Source: Tsukamurella conjunctivitidis
GTDB taxonomy: Bacteria > Actinomycetota > Actinomycetes > Mycobacteriales > Mycobacteriaceae
NCBI RefSeq assembly: GCF_007858475.1
Contig: NZ_VIGX01000002.1
Coordinates: 62,001 to 126,000, forward strand
DNA: 64,000 bases
Direction of reading: 5' to 3'
The notes under the pieces: model-generated
What the model was told of the DNA's origin: nothing
The model's database searches: none
The model's input: the letters and a program-made list of their open reading frames with translations, nothing else
Shown here: positions 49,755 to 60,711 of the stretch, one piece after another
Position numbering within the stretch: position 1 is the stretch's first letter
Layout of the letters: each line of letters opens with the position of its first letter
Translations under genes and position numbers: made by a program

Positions 49755-50278
49755 GCGGACCGTCGAACGACCCGAACCGGGAGCCTGAGGAGCCGGGCGG
49801 CCCGACCGTGCGCGCCACCGGCTGGATCGAGCTGGTGGTGATCGTGCTGGGCGTCGGGCTCGGCTCCTACCTGCTGGTGCGCAACGTGGTGCCGGTGGTC
49901 CCCGTGTGGGCGGGGGCGCTGCTCTACGGCGTCGCCGCGGCGGACCTGTACATCGCGCAGCTCGTGCGCTCGCGGCTGGCCCGGGGCGACGTCGGCTGGG
50001 GGCCGGGGCGGATCCACCCGATCGCCGTCGCCCGCGCCGTGGCGCTCGCCAAGGCGTCCGCGTATCTGGGTGCCGTCGCCCTGGGCTTCTTCGGCGGCAT
50101 GCTCGTCTTCCTCCTCACCGAGGGCGCGAGCCTGACCGCGACCCACGCCGACCGGCCGGGCGCCTGGATCGGGGCCGCCGGGGCGATGCTGCTCCTGGCC
50201 GCCGCGCTGTGGCTGGAGCGGTGCTGCCGCACCCCCGACGATCCCGACGACCAGCCCGCCGACACATCGCCAGCCTGA
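49751..50278 (+). CDS. DUF3180 membrane protein
   Basis: 175 aa from a GTG overlapping folK. Four TM helices: WIELVVIVLGVGLGSYLLV, VPVWAGALLYGVAAADLYI, AYLGAVALGFFGGMLVFLL, WIGAAGAMLLLAAALWLE, with the motif GRIHPIAVARAVALAKASAY between. This is the DUF3180 family (Rv3605c), always found beside folK in actinobacteria. Its role is unknown; constant linkage suggests a folate or cofactor connection. Confidence 0.88.
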   Translation: MSGPSNDPNREPEEPGGPTVRATGWIELVVIVLGVGLGSYLLVRNVVPVVPVWAGALLYGVAAADLYIAQLVRSRLARGDVGWGPGRIHPIAVARAVALAKASAYLGAVALGFFGGMLVFLLTEGASLTATHADRPGAWIGAAGAMLLLAAALWLERCCRTPDDPDDQPADTSPA

Positions 50279-50314
50279 GGAACCAGACCTCAGGTAAAAG
50301 GTAAGGTCGCGGAT

Positions 50315-51583
50315 ATGACGCAACCACCGATCCCGAGTTCACGAAAGCGTGTCCCGCGACGTTCCTCGGGGGCGGGTCAGTGGATGCTCGGTGCGGTGAT
50401 CCTGCTATCGGTCCTCGGGACCGGCATGTGGGTGTTCTCGGAGGACCGCCGGTGGGGGCTGGTCTCGCTGATCCTGCTGGTGTGGGGGCTCGTGATCGCC
50501 GCCTTCCTCATCGCGCGCTACTCGCGCGACCTGCGCGCCGCCGAGTCGAAGGAGAGCGGCCTCAAGACCGTCTACGGGCTGCAGCTCGAGCGGGAGATCA
50601 GCGCGCGCCGCGAGTACGAGCTGCAGGTCGAGCGCGACGTGCGCGCCGAGCTCAAGGAGGAGTCGAACGAGGAGCTGACCGCCCTCAAGGCGGAGGTGCT
50701 CGCACTGCGCGCGAACCTCGAGGAGTTGCTCGGCCGCGACCTGGGCCCGTCGTACACCGAGCTCTACGCCGCCGCGGAGCAGCGCGCGCTGGACGCGCAG
50801 CGCGCCAAGTCCGTCTTCGAGGACGACGACCGGTTCCGCGCGCAGCAGGACTTCGCCGGCGTTCCCGAGCCCGATGCCGCCGTCGACGACTACTACGGCG
50901 CGGCGTCGGTCGCGGGCGAGCCGATCGACGAGGCGACGGTGACCGACGTCCCCGCCGCGCCCGGCCCGGCCGGTCCGTCGGTGCCCTCGGGCCCGTCGGG
51001 CGCCGACCGCCCGCAGGAGGAGTCGCCGACCACGGTCTTCCACGTCGTGACCGACGAGCCCCCGGCCGCACCCTCGGCGCCGGCCGCCACCGCGACCGAG
51101 GCCGATGCGCAGCCCCCCGTCGACGTGGAGCACGTCGACCACGTCGAGGGGGACGACGAGCCCTTCGTGCCGCTCGCGCCGCAGTCCGGATACCGCTCGC
51201 CGCTGCCGCCGCGCCCGTACACGCCGGACGCCCCGCCCAGCGCGCCCGCGGCGGGTGCGCCGTACTCCCCGTTCCAATCCGCACCCCCGCAGGCCCCGCA
51301 GTACCAGGGCCCGCAGGCGCCCGCCGCCGACTCCCAGGGAGCCCGGTACCCGGGTGCCGGGCATCAGGCCCAGCACCAGGGCCAGGGGCCGCAGGGCCGG
51401 CCGTGGGCGCAGGACCAGCAGCGGACCCCGCCGCAGCAGGCGCCGGAGGATCGGCAGGAGCAGCAGGTCGAGACCGGGCACGCCGGGCAGCACACCTCGG
51501 GCAGCACCGTCGCCGATCTCATCGCCCGGATGAACGCCGACACCGAGCGCTCCGGCGGCGGCCGTCGCCGCAAGCCGGAGTGA
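50315..51583 (+). CDS. DUF6779 membrane protein with long disordered tail (Rv3604c-like)
   Basis: 422 aa; TAAGGT (50302-50307) lies 7 nt before the ATG, so it is leaderless. Two TM helices near the start (GQWMLGAVILLSVLGTGMWV and WGLVSLILLVWGLVIAAFLI), then an Arg/Glu coiled coil (LEREISARREYELQVERDVR onward), and a ~250-residue Pro/Ala/Gln tail rich in QAPQYQGPQAP-type segments. Rv3604c has the same place and architecture. Function unknown. Confidence 0.8.
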   Translation: MTQPPIPSSRKRVPRRSSGAGQWMLGAVILLSVLGTGMWVFSEDRRWGLVSLILLVWGLVIAAFLIARYSRDLRAAESKESGLKTVYGLQLEREISARREYELQVERDVRAELKEESNEELTALKAEVLALRANLEELLGRDLGPSYTELYAAAEQRALDAQRAKSVFEDDDRFRAQQDFAGVPEPDAAVDDYYGAASVAGEPIDEATVTDVPAAPGPAGPSVPSGPSGADRPQEESPTTVFHVVTDEPPAAPSAPAATATEADAQPPVDVEHVDHVEGDDEPFVPLAPQSGYRSPLPPRPYTPDAPPSAPAAGAPYSPFQSAPPQAPQYQGPQAPAADSQGARYPGAGHQAQHQGQGPQGRPWAQDQQRTPPQQAPEDRQEQQVETGHAGQHTSGSTVADLIARMNADTERSGGGRRRKPE

Positions 51584-51602
51584 TGATCTAGCTCACACGT
51601 CG

Positions 51603-51632
51603 TTGCCCGCGCGACCAGCACGGGCATAGCCT
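51603..51632 (+). promoter_or_regulatory. Promoter for the Rossmann/pan operon
   Basis: -35 TTGCCC (51603-51608), 18-nt spacer, -10 TAGCCT (51627-51632); the gene at 51695 has GGGAGG upstream. Confidence 0.4.
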
Positions 51633-51694
51633 TTCGGTGACCGTCTGGTACCCGCGACGCGGGACTGGAACGACCCCCTGGGAGGCGTACGCCC

Positions 51695-52657
51695 ATGCCC
51701 GAGTTCGCGGACTCGCCTGATGCTGTGGATCAGCTGGCGGGCATCCCCAATCCCCCCACCCCCGCGCGACTGTCCGTGGGCGTGATCTCCGCCGGCCGCG
51801 TCGGCACCGCCCTCGGCGCCGCCTTCGAACGGGCCGGCCACATCGTCACCGCGGCGTCCGCACCGTCGGACCGCTCCCGCAACCGAGCGGCGCACCGCCT
51901 GCCCGAGGCGCGCGTCGACGCCCCCGCGGTCGTCGCCGAGAAGGCGGAGCTGCTGCTCCTGGCCGTGCCGGACACGGAACTCCCCACCCTGGTCCATGCG
52001 CTCGCCGCCCGCGTGAACCCGTCGGCGATCGTGCTGCACACCTCCGGCGCGCTCGGTGTGGGCGTGCTCGCGCCGCTCGCCCGGCTCGGCTGCACCACCA
52101 TCGCCTTCCACCCCGCCATGACCTTCGTCGACGATCCCGACGACACCGCCCGGCTCGCCGACTGCTGCGTCGGCATCACCGCCGCCGACGAGATCGGCCA
52201 CGCCGTCGGCCAGGCCCTCGCGCTGGAGATCGGCGCCGAGCCCGTGCGGGTACCCGAATCCGCCCGGCCGCTGTACCACGCGGCGCTCGCGCACGGCGCG
52301 AACCACCTGGTCGCCCTCGTCGACGACGCCGTGGTCGCCCTGCGCGCGGCGTTGGCCGCCGGGGCGGGGCTCGACGATCCCGAGTTCCTGGGCGGCGGCT
52401 CCGCCGAATCGCTGGCCGAGCGGGTGCTCGCGCCCCTGGCCCGGGCCGCCCTCGAGAACGCCCTCGCCCGCGGACCGTCGGCCCTCACCGGCCCCGCCGC
52501 CCGCGGCGACACGGCGGCGGTGACCCGTCACCTGGCCGCGATCGACACCGTCGACCCGGCCATCACCGACGCCTACCGCGCCCAGTCCCGGCGCGCGGCC
52601 GCCCAGTCCGGAACCTCAGCCATGATCGACCCAGCCCTCGAGAAGGACAACCGATGA
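51695..52657 (+). CDS. Rossmann-like and DUF2520 domain protein (Rv3603c-like)
   Basis: 320 aa. N-terminal NAD(P)-binding fold [20 protein letters not shown], then [37 protein letters not shown] and [14 protein letters not shown]. The C-terminal helical DUF2520 part has [20 protein letters not shown]. It resembles ketopantoate-reductase-like and 6PGDH-like dehydrogenases. It overlaps panC by 4 nt and may supply pantoate, but that is inference; the usual panE is not seen here. Confidence 0.88.
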   Translation: MPEFADSPDAVDQLAGIPNPPTPARLSVGVISAGRVGTALGAAFERAGHIVTAASAPSDRSRNRAAHRLPEARVDAPAVVAEKAELLLLAVPDTELPTLVHALAARVNPSAIVLHTSGALGVGVLAPLARLGCTTIAFHPAMTFVDDPDDTARLADCCVGITAADEIGHAVGQALALEIGAEPVRVPESARPLYHAALAHGANHLVALVDDAVVALRAALAAGAGLDDPEFLGGGSAESLAERVLAPLARAALENALARGPSALTGPAARGDTAAVTRHLAAIDTVDPAITDAYRAQSRRAAAQSGTSAMIDPALEKDNR

Positions 52658-53586
52658 GCGCACCCACCCGCCCGTACACCCCCGGCCAACTGACGGTGCA
52701 CCACGACCCGGCGCAGCTGACCAAGGTCACCACGGCCCTGAAGTCGACGGGACGGCAGATCGCCTTCGTGCCCACCATGGGCGCGCTCCACGCGGGCCAC
52801 TTGGAGCTGGTGCACGCCGCCAAGCTGAACGGCGCCGTCGTCGTGGTGTCGATCTTCGTCAACCCGCTGCAGTTCGGCGCGAACGAGGATCTGGACGCCT
52901 ACCCGCGCACCCTGGACGCGGACGTCGAGAAGCTCCGTGCCGCGGGGGTCGAGCTGGTCTTCGCGCCGTCGGCCGCGGACATGTACCCCAACGGCCCGCG
53001 CACGACGATCCAGCCCGGCCCCGCGGGCCTGGGCCTCGAGGCCGACAGCCGGCCGACGCACTTCGCGGGCATGCTGACCGTGGTGAACAAGCTGCTCAAC
53101 ATCGTCCGCCCGCACACGGCCTACTTCGGCGAGAAGGACTACCAGCAGCTCGTGCTGGTGCGGCAGATGGTCACCGATCTGAACATGGACGTCAAGATCG
53201 TCGGTGTCCCGACGGTCCGCGAGCCCGACGGCCTCGCGATGAGCTCGCGCAACGTGTACCTGTCGGAGGAGGAGCGGGAGGCCGCGACCGCATTGTCGGC
53301 GGCGCTGCTGGCCGGCGCGTACGCCGCGCAGGGCGGCGAGGCCGCGATCCTCGCCGCCGCGAACGACGTCCTCGCCTCCCGCCCGGGCATCCAGGTGCAG
53401 TACCTGGAGCTGCGTGCCCCCGACCTGGGCGTCGCGCCGGAGAAGGGCGACGGCCGGTTGCTGGTGGCCGCCAAGCTCGGCGACACCCGTCTGCTCGACA
53501 ACGTGGGCATCGCCATCGGCACCGGATTCCTCGAGGAGCCGGGAGCGGAGCGAGCGGGCCTCGTCGACGGAGTGGAGGCCCAGTAA
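52654..53586 (+). CDS. panC: Pantothenate synthetase
   Basis: 310 aa. [20 protein letters not shown] holds the HxGH nucleotide-binding motif, [40 protein letters not shown] and the SSRN motif in [16 protein letters not shown]. It condenses pantoate and beta-alanine with ATP. It is followed by panD and coaX with single-base or short overlaps, so pantothenate formation and its phosphorylation are one unit. Confidence 0.97.
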   Translation: MSAPTRPYTPGQLTVHHDPAQLTKVTTALKSTGRQIAFVPTMGALHAGHLELVHAAKLNGAVVVVSIFVNPLQFGANEDLDAYPRTLDADVEKLRAAGVELVFAPSAADMYPNGPRTTIQPGPAGLGLEADSRPTHFAGMLTVVNKLLNIVRPHTAYFGEKDYQQLVLVRQMVTDLNMDVKIVGVPTVREPDGLAMSSRNVYLSEEEREAATALSAALLAGAYAAQGGEAAILAAANDVLASRPGIQVQYLELRAPDLGVAPEKGDGRLLVAAKLGDTRLLDNVGIAIGTGFLEEPGAERAGLVDGVEAQ

Positions 53587-53993
53587 TGCTGCGCACCATG
53601 ATGACCAGCAAGATCCACCGCGCCACCGTCACCGAGGCGAACCTGCACTACGTCGGCTCGGTCACCGTCGACGCCGACCTGCTGGACGCCGCGAACCTCC
53701 TGGAGGGCGAGCAGGTCGCCATCGTCGACGTGACCAACGGCGCGCGACTGGAGACCTACACCATCGCCGGCGAGCGGGGGAGCGGCGTCATCGGGATCAA
53801 CGGCGCCGCCGCGCATCTGGTGAACCCGGGCGACATCGTCATCCTCATCGCCTACGGCCAGCTGGACGAGCAGGAGCTGAAGACCTACGCGCCGAGCGTC
53901 GTCTTCGTGGACGCCGACAACCGGCCGGTCGAGCTCACCGCCGATGCGGCGCACGTGCCGGACGGCTACGGCCTGGTCACGGGGCGCGTCTAG
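53586..53993 (+). CDS. panD: Aspartate 1-decarboxylase proenzyme
   Basis: 135 aa. The self-cleavage site is the Gly-Ser in [10 protein letters not shown] (G24-S25), giving the pyruvoyl enzyme. [11 protein letters not shown] at the start and [34 protein letters not shown] are standard. It provides beta-alanine to PanC. The start shares one base with the panC stop, and its own stop overlaps the coaX GTG. Confidence 0.97.
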   Translation: MLRTMMTSKIHRATVTEANLHYVGSVTVDADLLDAANLLEGEQVAIVDVTNGARLETYTIAGERGSGVIGINGAAAHLVNPGDIVILIAYGQLDEQELKTYAPSVVFVDADNRPVELTADAAHVPDGYGLVTGRV

Positions 53994-54826
53994 TGCTGCT
54001 GGCGATCGACGCCGGCAACACCTCGGTCACGGTGGGGTTGTTCGCGTCCGCGGAGGGCGAGGACCTGCTCGGCACCTGGCGGCTGCGCAGCGACCCGCGG
54101 ATGACCTCCGACGAGCTGGCGCTCATCCTGAACGGCTTCCTCACGGGCGCGGGCGTGGATCCCGCGGCGGTCACGGGCGTCAGCGTGCTGTCGACGGTGC
54201 CGGAGCTGTTGCGCTCGCTGCGCGCGGTGATGCCCCGCTACTACCCGGCGGCCGAGCACGTGATCCTCGAGCCGGGTGTGAAGACCGGGGTGCCGCTGCT
54301 CGTCGACAATCCGCGCGAAGTGGGCACCGACCGTGTCGCCAATGCGGCGGGCGCCTTCGAGCTGATCGGGCGCACGGCCGGGGCGCCCTGCGTCGTCGTC
54401 GATTTCGGCACGTCGACGCGGGTGGACGTGGTGAGCGCCAAGGGCGAGTTCCTCGGCGGCGCGATCGCCGCCGGCGTGGGGAGCGCGCTGGACGCGCTCG
54501 CCGAGCGGACCGTCGCGCTGCGCCGCGTGGAGCTCGTCGCGCCGCGGTCGGTGATCGGGAAGAACACCGTCGAGGCGCTGCAGTCGGGCATCATCTACGG
54601 CTTCGCGGGCATGGTGGACGCGCTCGTCGGCCGGGCGCTCGACGTGGTGCCCGGGGCCCGGGTGGTCGCGACGGGCGGCTTCGATGAGGGCATCGCCACC
54701 GAGTGCTCGACCGTGACCGACCGTCGCGCCGACCTCACACTGCAGGGGCTGCGGGCCGTGTACCTGCGGGAGTGCGCCAACCGGGCGCAGCGGGACAAGC
54801 GCGCACGGGATTCGCGTCACTCGTGA
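53993..54826 (+). CDS. coaX: Type III pantothenate kinase
   Basis: 277 aa from a GTG. LLAIDAGNTSVTVGLF with the catalytic Asp, VGTDRVANAAGAF, VVVDFGTSTRVDVV, GGAIAAGVGSALDALAERTV and VVATGGFDEGIA are type III (CoaX) features. Phosphorylation of pantothenate is the first step to CoA. FGTSTRVD differs from the usual FGTATTFD; the core Asp and Thr are still present. The stop overlaps the regulatory box of the next transcript. Confidence 0.93.
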   Translation: MLLAIDAGNTSVTVGLFASAEGEDLLGTWRLRSDPRMTSDELALILNGFLTGAGVDPAAVTGVSVLSTVPELLRSLRAVMPRYYPAAEHVILEPGVKTGVPLLVDNPREVGTDRVANAAGAFELIGRTAGAPCVVVDFGTSTRVDVVSAKGEFLGGAIAAGVGSALDALAERTVALRRVELVAPRSVIGKNTVEALQSGIIYGFAGMVDALVGRALDVVPGARVVATGGFDEGIATECSTVTDRRADLTLQGLRAVYLRECANRAQRDKRARDSRHS

Positions 54827-54865
54827 TTCGAACCCTTGCCGCCGGCGGCGGCGGGGTGCTAGCTT
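54821..54865 (+). promoter_or_regulatory. Promoter with 13-nt box shared with the SAM-IV promoter
   Basis: CGTGATTCGAACC (54821-54833) lies 1 nt before -35 TTGCCG (54835-54840); -10 TAGCTT is at 54860-54865, 7 nt before a leader ORF. The box is identical to 31627-31639. Confidence 0.55.
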
Positions 54866-54872
54866 CGCTGTC

Positions 54873-54917
54873 ATGAGCCAGGTGCGCAGCTGCATGGAGT
54901 GTTGTCGGGTCCGCTAG
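54873..54917 (+). CDS. Leaderless Cys-rich leader peptide (MSQVRSCMECCRVR)
   Basis: 14 codons with Cys at 7, 10 and 11, including a CC pair. TAGCTT is 7 nt upstream of the ATG and there is no Shine-Dalgarno, so it is leaderless. Short polycysteine ORFs of this type act as cysteine-responsive attenuators upstream of sulfur genes in mycobacteria (established). The end of the ORF is the left arm of a hairpin, and a rhodanese-like gene follows 67 nt later. The attenuator role is inferred here. Confidence 0.65.
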   Translation: MSQVRSCMECCRVR

Positions 54918-54926
54918 GAACCCGAC
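54904..54926 (+). promoter_or_regulatory. Attenuator hairpin overlapping the Cys leader stop codon
   Basis: GTCGGGT (54904-54910) pairs with ACCCGAC (54920-54926); the 9-nt loop contains the leader stop. A ribosome on the last codons would block it. A second CTCC/GGAG pairing near 54965-54977 may cover the downstream ribosome-binding site. Confidence 0.5.
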
Positions 54927-54984
54927 CCCCTTTCGCTGCCCGGACGCGCCCCATGGCGCTCCGCCTCCCTCCTGGAGATCCTCG

Positions 54985-55359
54985 ATGCACCCCGTGCACT
55001 TCACCCCCGCCGCAGGCCAGATCGTCGTCGACGTGCGGGACCAGTCCGAACGCAACCGCGACGGCATCCTTCCCGGCGCCGTCGCCCTCGATGCGGCCGC
55101 CGTCGCCGCCAGGCTCGTTCCCGGCCTCCCGACCAGCCTCGCAGCGGCCGGCCCCGACGCGCAGTGGCTGCTGGTCAGCGGTAACGGCGCCACCGCCGCC
55201 GCGATCGCCACCCGCCTCCGGGACCGCGGCGTGCAGGCGTCGTCGGTCGACGGCGGTTTCCGCGCCCTCGCCCTGGGCATCGCGCCCGGCACGGGCCGGG
55301 CGGGCTCGTCCGAGGCCTACGAGCGGGCGCTGGCGCAGTTCGCCGCTCACGAGGCCTGA
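54985..55359 (+). CDS. Rhodanese-fold protein lacking the catalytic Cys
   Basis: 124 aa with CTGGAGAT upstream. IVVDVRDQSERNRDGILPGA, then DAQWLLVSGNGATAAAIATR and SVDGGFRALALG follow the rhodanese layout. The active-site loop, where Cys is expected (for example CRSGHRS in the paralogue at 23635), reads SGNGATA. It has no Cys at all, so sulfurtransfer by the classical route is unlikely. It may bind or sense rather than catalyse. It is governed by the Cys leader, so a sulfur role remains likely. Confidence 0.75.
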   Translation: MHPVHFTPAAGQIVVDVRDQSERNRDGILPGAVALDAAAVAARLVPGLPTSLAAAGPDAQWLLVSGNGATAAAIATRLRDRGVQASSVDGGFRALALGIAPGTGRAGSSEAYERALAQFAAHEA

Positions 55360-55479
55360 ACCGCCCGTAGTGCCGAGCCCGCAGTAGTGCCGGTGCCGAC
55401 GACGATCATGGACGGAGTGGTTCCGGCCCCCGCATCACCGATCCGGAGCGATCGGAGCCGGGCGGTAGGATCACCACCC

Positions 55480-57261
55480 GTGAATGCTGCGCCCGTGACT
55501 GCACCCCTGGACGACTGGGTCTCCCGCCTCGCGGATGAGGCCGTGGCCTTCGCCGAGCGGAACGGGACCCCGGTGAAGGTGGCGTCCGGCATCTCGCCGT
55601 CGGGCCCCATCCACTTGGGCAATCTCCGCGAGGTGATGGTTCCCCACCTCGTGGCCGACGAGCTGCGCCGCCGCGGTCTGCAGGTGGAGCACATCATCTC
55701 CTGGGACGACTTCGACCGGTTCCGCAAGGTGCCGAACGTGCCCGGCGTGGACGAGACGTGGTCGCAGCACATCGGTAAACCACTGACGCGCGTGCCGGCG
55801 CCGCACGGCTCGGACGCCGAGAACTGGGCCGAGCATTTCCGGCGTGAATTGCAGAGTGCGCTCGAAGAACTCGGCGTCGAGTACCGGGGTATCAGCCAGA
55901 CGCAGATGTACACCAGTGGTGCGTACATCGATCAGGTGCTGCACGCGATGGCGCAGCGGGGGCGCATCGATTCCATCCTGGAGCGTTATCGGACGCTCGA
56001 TCGCGGCGATTCGGCGCCGACGCAGGGAAATGCGGAAGAAACGGACGCGGACGCGGCCGATGCGGCTTCGGGCGCGGCGGAGGAAGCGGATGGATCGGGT
56101 GATTCCGGTTACTACCCGTACAAGCCCTACTGCTCCGTGTGCGGCACCGATTTCACCACGGTAACGGCGTACGACGACGAATCGACCGATCTCACCTACG
56201 TTTGCCGTTGCGGTCATACCGAAACGGTTGTTCTGCGCGAGCACACCGACGGAAAGCTCGTGTGGAAGGTCGATTGGCCCATGCGCTGGGCATTCGAGAA
56301 GATCACTTTCGAGCCCTCCGGTGTCGATCACCAATCCCCGGGGTCTTCGTTCGCCGTCGGCAAGGACGTGGCCCCGATCTTCGGCTGGAAGCGGCCGCTG
56401 GGCCCGATGTACGCCTTCGTCGGCATCCGCGGGATGGCGAAGATGTCGTCCTCGAAGGGCGGCGTGCCGACGGCCGCGGTCGCGCTGCGCTACCTCGAGC
56501 CGCCGCTGCTGCGCTGGCTCTACGGTCGCAAGAAGCCGAACCAGTCCTTCGACGTGGCGCTGGACGGTGAACTGCCCCGCACCTACGACGAGTGGGACGC
56601 GCTGGTCCGCAAGACGGCCGGCGACAAGGCGCAGCCCGGCGACATCGCCGCCTACGCGCGCGCCGCATCCGTGCTGGACACGGCGTCGCAGCAGGTGCGG
56701 CAGCTCCCGCTGACGCCGCGCCCGATGCCGTACAAGACGCTGGCCTCGGTGGTCGACATCACCACCGGCGACGACGAGCAGACCCTCCGCATCCTCGCTG
56801 CGCTGGAGCCCGACCGGCCGCTGGAGGAGCTGTCACCGCTGCGCCCGCGGCTCGATCGCGCCACCGCCTGGGTGGCCGAGCAGATGCCGGCGGAGGAGCG
56901 CACCGTCGTCCGGAGCGAGCCGGACACCGAGCTCCTGCGGTCCCTCACGGACGAGCAGCGGGAGGGCCTGCGGTTGCTGCTGGAGGGCTCCGGTGTGCCG
57001 GCACCGTCCGGCCTCGGCCGCCTCGAGGACGATTGGTCACTCGCCGGCATCACGCATCAGGTGTACGGCGTCGCCAAGGTGCAGCGCGGTATGGGAGCGG
57101 ATCAGATCGTCAAGGGCGATAAGGAGCTGGCGGCGGCGCAGCGCGCATTCTTCGTGCTGCTCTACCGCTTGCTCGTCGGCAGTGATACCGGGCCCCGGTT
57201 GCCCACTCTCCTGCTCGCCGTCGGCGCGGACCGCGTGCGTTCACTGGTGCGCCCGGAGTAG
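55480..57261 (+). CDS. lysK: Class I lysyl-tRNA synthetase
   Basis: 593 aa from the GTG at 55480, 8 nt after TAGGAT. Class I signatures: HIGH as PIHLGN (43-48) and KMSSSKGG (321-328). FDRFRKVPNVPG and ISQTQMYTSGAYIDQVL are typical of the archaeal-type LysK. CSVCG (218-222) and CRCG (242-245) suggest a zinc knuckle. Residues ~178-209 are an Ala/Asp/Glu insertion. It charges tRNALys. Mycobacterium has the class II LysS at this position, so the enzyme class is swapped. Codon bias weakens around 55830-56330. Confidence 0.92.
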   Translation: MNAAPVTAPLDDWVSRLADEAVAFAERNGTPVKVASGISPSGPIHLGNLREVMVPHLVADELRRRGLQVEHIISWDDFDRFRKVPNVPGVDETWSQHIGKPLTRVPAPHGSDAENWAEHFRRELQSALEELGVEYRGISQTQMYTSGAYIDQVLHAMAQRGRIDSILERYRTLDRGDSAPTQGNAEETDADAADAASGAAEEADGSGDSGYYPYKPYCSVCGTDFTTVTAYDDESTDLTYVCRCGHTETVVLREHTDGKLVWKVDWPMRWAFEKITFEPSGVDHQSPGSSFAVGKDVAPIFGWKRPLGPMYAFVGIRGMAKMSSSKGGVPTAAVALRYLEPPLLRWLYGRKKPNQSFDVALDGELPRTYDEWDALVRKTAGDKAQPGDIAAYARAASVLDTASQQVRQLPLTPRPMPYKTLASVVDITTGDDEQTLRILAALEPDRPLEELSPLRPRLDRATAWVAEQMPAEERTVVRSEPDTELLRSLTDEQREGLRLLLEGSGVPAPSGLGRLEDDWSLAGITHQVYGVAKVQRGMGADQIVKGDKELAAAQRAFFVLLYRLLVGSDTGPRLPTLLLAVGADRVRSLVRPE

Positions 57262-57386
57262 AGGCGCGATGCGGGGAATTGCACGTCAACCGTGCGATTC
57301 GCCGGAATTGCGTCGCATCCGGACGCCCGCCGTTACCCGATCGCGACAATGATCCGCCGCGTTCGAATCGAATCAATGCCATTCGT

Positions 57387-57397
57387 GTGTATACACT
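57387..57397 (+). promoter_or_regulatory. lsr2 promoter region, palindrome GTGTATACAC
   Basis: The 10-bp palindrome (57387-57396) overlaps -10 TACACT (57392-57397). GTTCGAATCGA (57361-57371) and TCGATTTCGAAC (57397-57408) form a flanking near-inverted repeat. The 100 bp before lsr2 are clearly AT-richer than their surroundings, fitting binding of Lsr2 to its own promoter. Confidence 0.45.
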
Positions 57398-57447
57398 CGA
57401 TTTCGAACGACGCAATGGACCATTTACTTCGAGAAGGGGCCAATACT

Positions 57448-57792
57448 ATGGCGCGCAAGGTCACCGTTACGCTGGTCGACGACGTGGACGATACGCAGAC
57501 CGCTGACGAGACCGTGGAATTCGGCCTGGACGGCGTCACGTACGAGATCGACCTGTCGTCGAAGAACGCTGCGAAGCTGCGTGGCTCCCTCGAGGAATGG
57601 GTCGCGAACGCTCGTCGGGCCGGCGGTCGCAAGCGCGGCACGCGCGCTCTCGCCGCCCCTCGCGGTCGCACGCCGATCGACCGCTCGCAGAGCGCCGCGA
57701 TCCGCGACTGGGCCCGCAAGTCCGGCATGAAGGTCAACGACCGCGGCCGGATCAGCCAGGACGTGATCGACGCGTACAACGCGGCGAACTGA
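57448..57792 (+). CDS. lsr2: Nucleoid-associated protein Lsr2
   Basis: 114 aa with GAAGGGG upstream; the open frame before 57448 is not coding. Starts [20 protein letters not shown] with the beta-sheet dimer domain; C-terminal DNA-binding part [30 protein letters not shown] carries RGR, the AT-hook-like Arg-Gly-Arg. It silences AT-rich horizontally acquired DNA. It has the conserved place between the lysyl-tRNA synthetase and clpC. Confidence 0.97.
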   Translation: MARKVTVTLVDDVDDTQTADETVEFGLDGVTYEIDLSSKNAAKLRGSLEEWVANARRAGGRKRGTRALAAPRGRTPIDRSQSAAIRDWARKSGMKVNDRGRISQDVIDAYNAAN

Positions 57793-57800
57793 CCGCTCCT

Positions 57801-57839
57801 CGACCCCACCCCGGCGCACGATGCGCCGGGGTGGGGTCG
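57801..57839 (+). terminator. lsr2 terminator, perfect 18-bp stem
   Basis: 57801-57818 pairs exactly with 57822-57839 around the loop CGA, starting 8 nt after the lsr2 stop. It is the longest perfect inverted repeat seen in the window. Confidence 0.9.
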
Positions 57840-57854
57840 TATCCGGGGCCGTTT

Positions 57855-57865
57855 CGCTCACGGCG
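57855..57865 (+). promoter_or_regulatory. Candidate ClgR site upstream of clpC
   Basis: CGCTCACGGCG fits the ClgR core CGC-Y-N-A-N-R-GCG. ClgR activates clp genes in Corynebacterium and Mycobacterium. A TTGACC -35-like hexamer follows at 57897-57902. The 240-nt gap to clpC holds no other gene; TACAGT at 57991-57996 is another -10 candidate. Confidence 0.5.
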
Positions 57866-58079
57866 GAACGGGGATCAAATCCCGCCGGGGGCGCGTTTGA
57901 CCTGGTGTATCAGGAACGGAACGGAGGGCGACGGTGCCCGCGGGCCCCGACTGCGGGGCACTGCCGACACCACCGCTGACCGCTCCGAACTACAGTGAGA
58001 AGACGTTGATTGCAGACGGCTATCTGCGGGTCCGGCGCGAGCCGGTCCCCGAAGTAACCGGGATGTGAGGAAAATGGCC

Positions 58080-60656
<2,577 letters not shown>

Positions 60657-60683
60657 CGTTCGCTCGACGCCGGTCGGTTCGAG

Positions 60684-60711
60684 GAGCCGTCACCCTGCGG
60701 GGTGGCGGCTC
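60684..60711. terminator. Hairpin terminator after clpC
   Basis: 12-bp arms (60684-60695 and 60700-60711) with one G-T wobble and loop TGCG, 28 nt after the clpC stop. It overlaps the end of the broken channel gene on the other strand. Confidence 0.7.

Noticed and set aside
51582-51597. CRP-like site (GATGA-N6-TCACA)
   Set aside because: Only 8 of 10 core bases match and it overlaps the end of the preceding gene; too weak to call.
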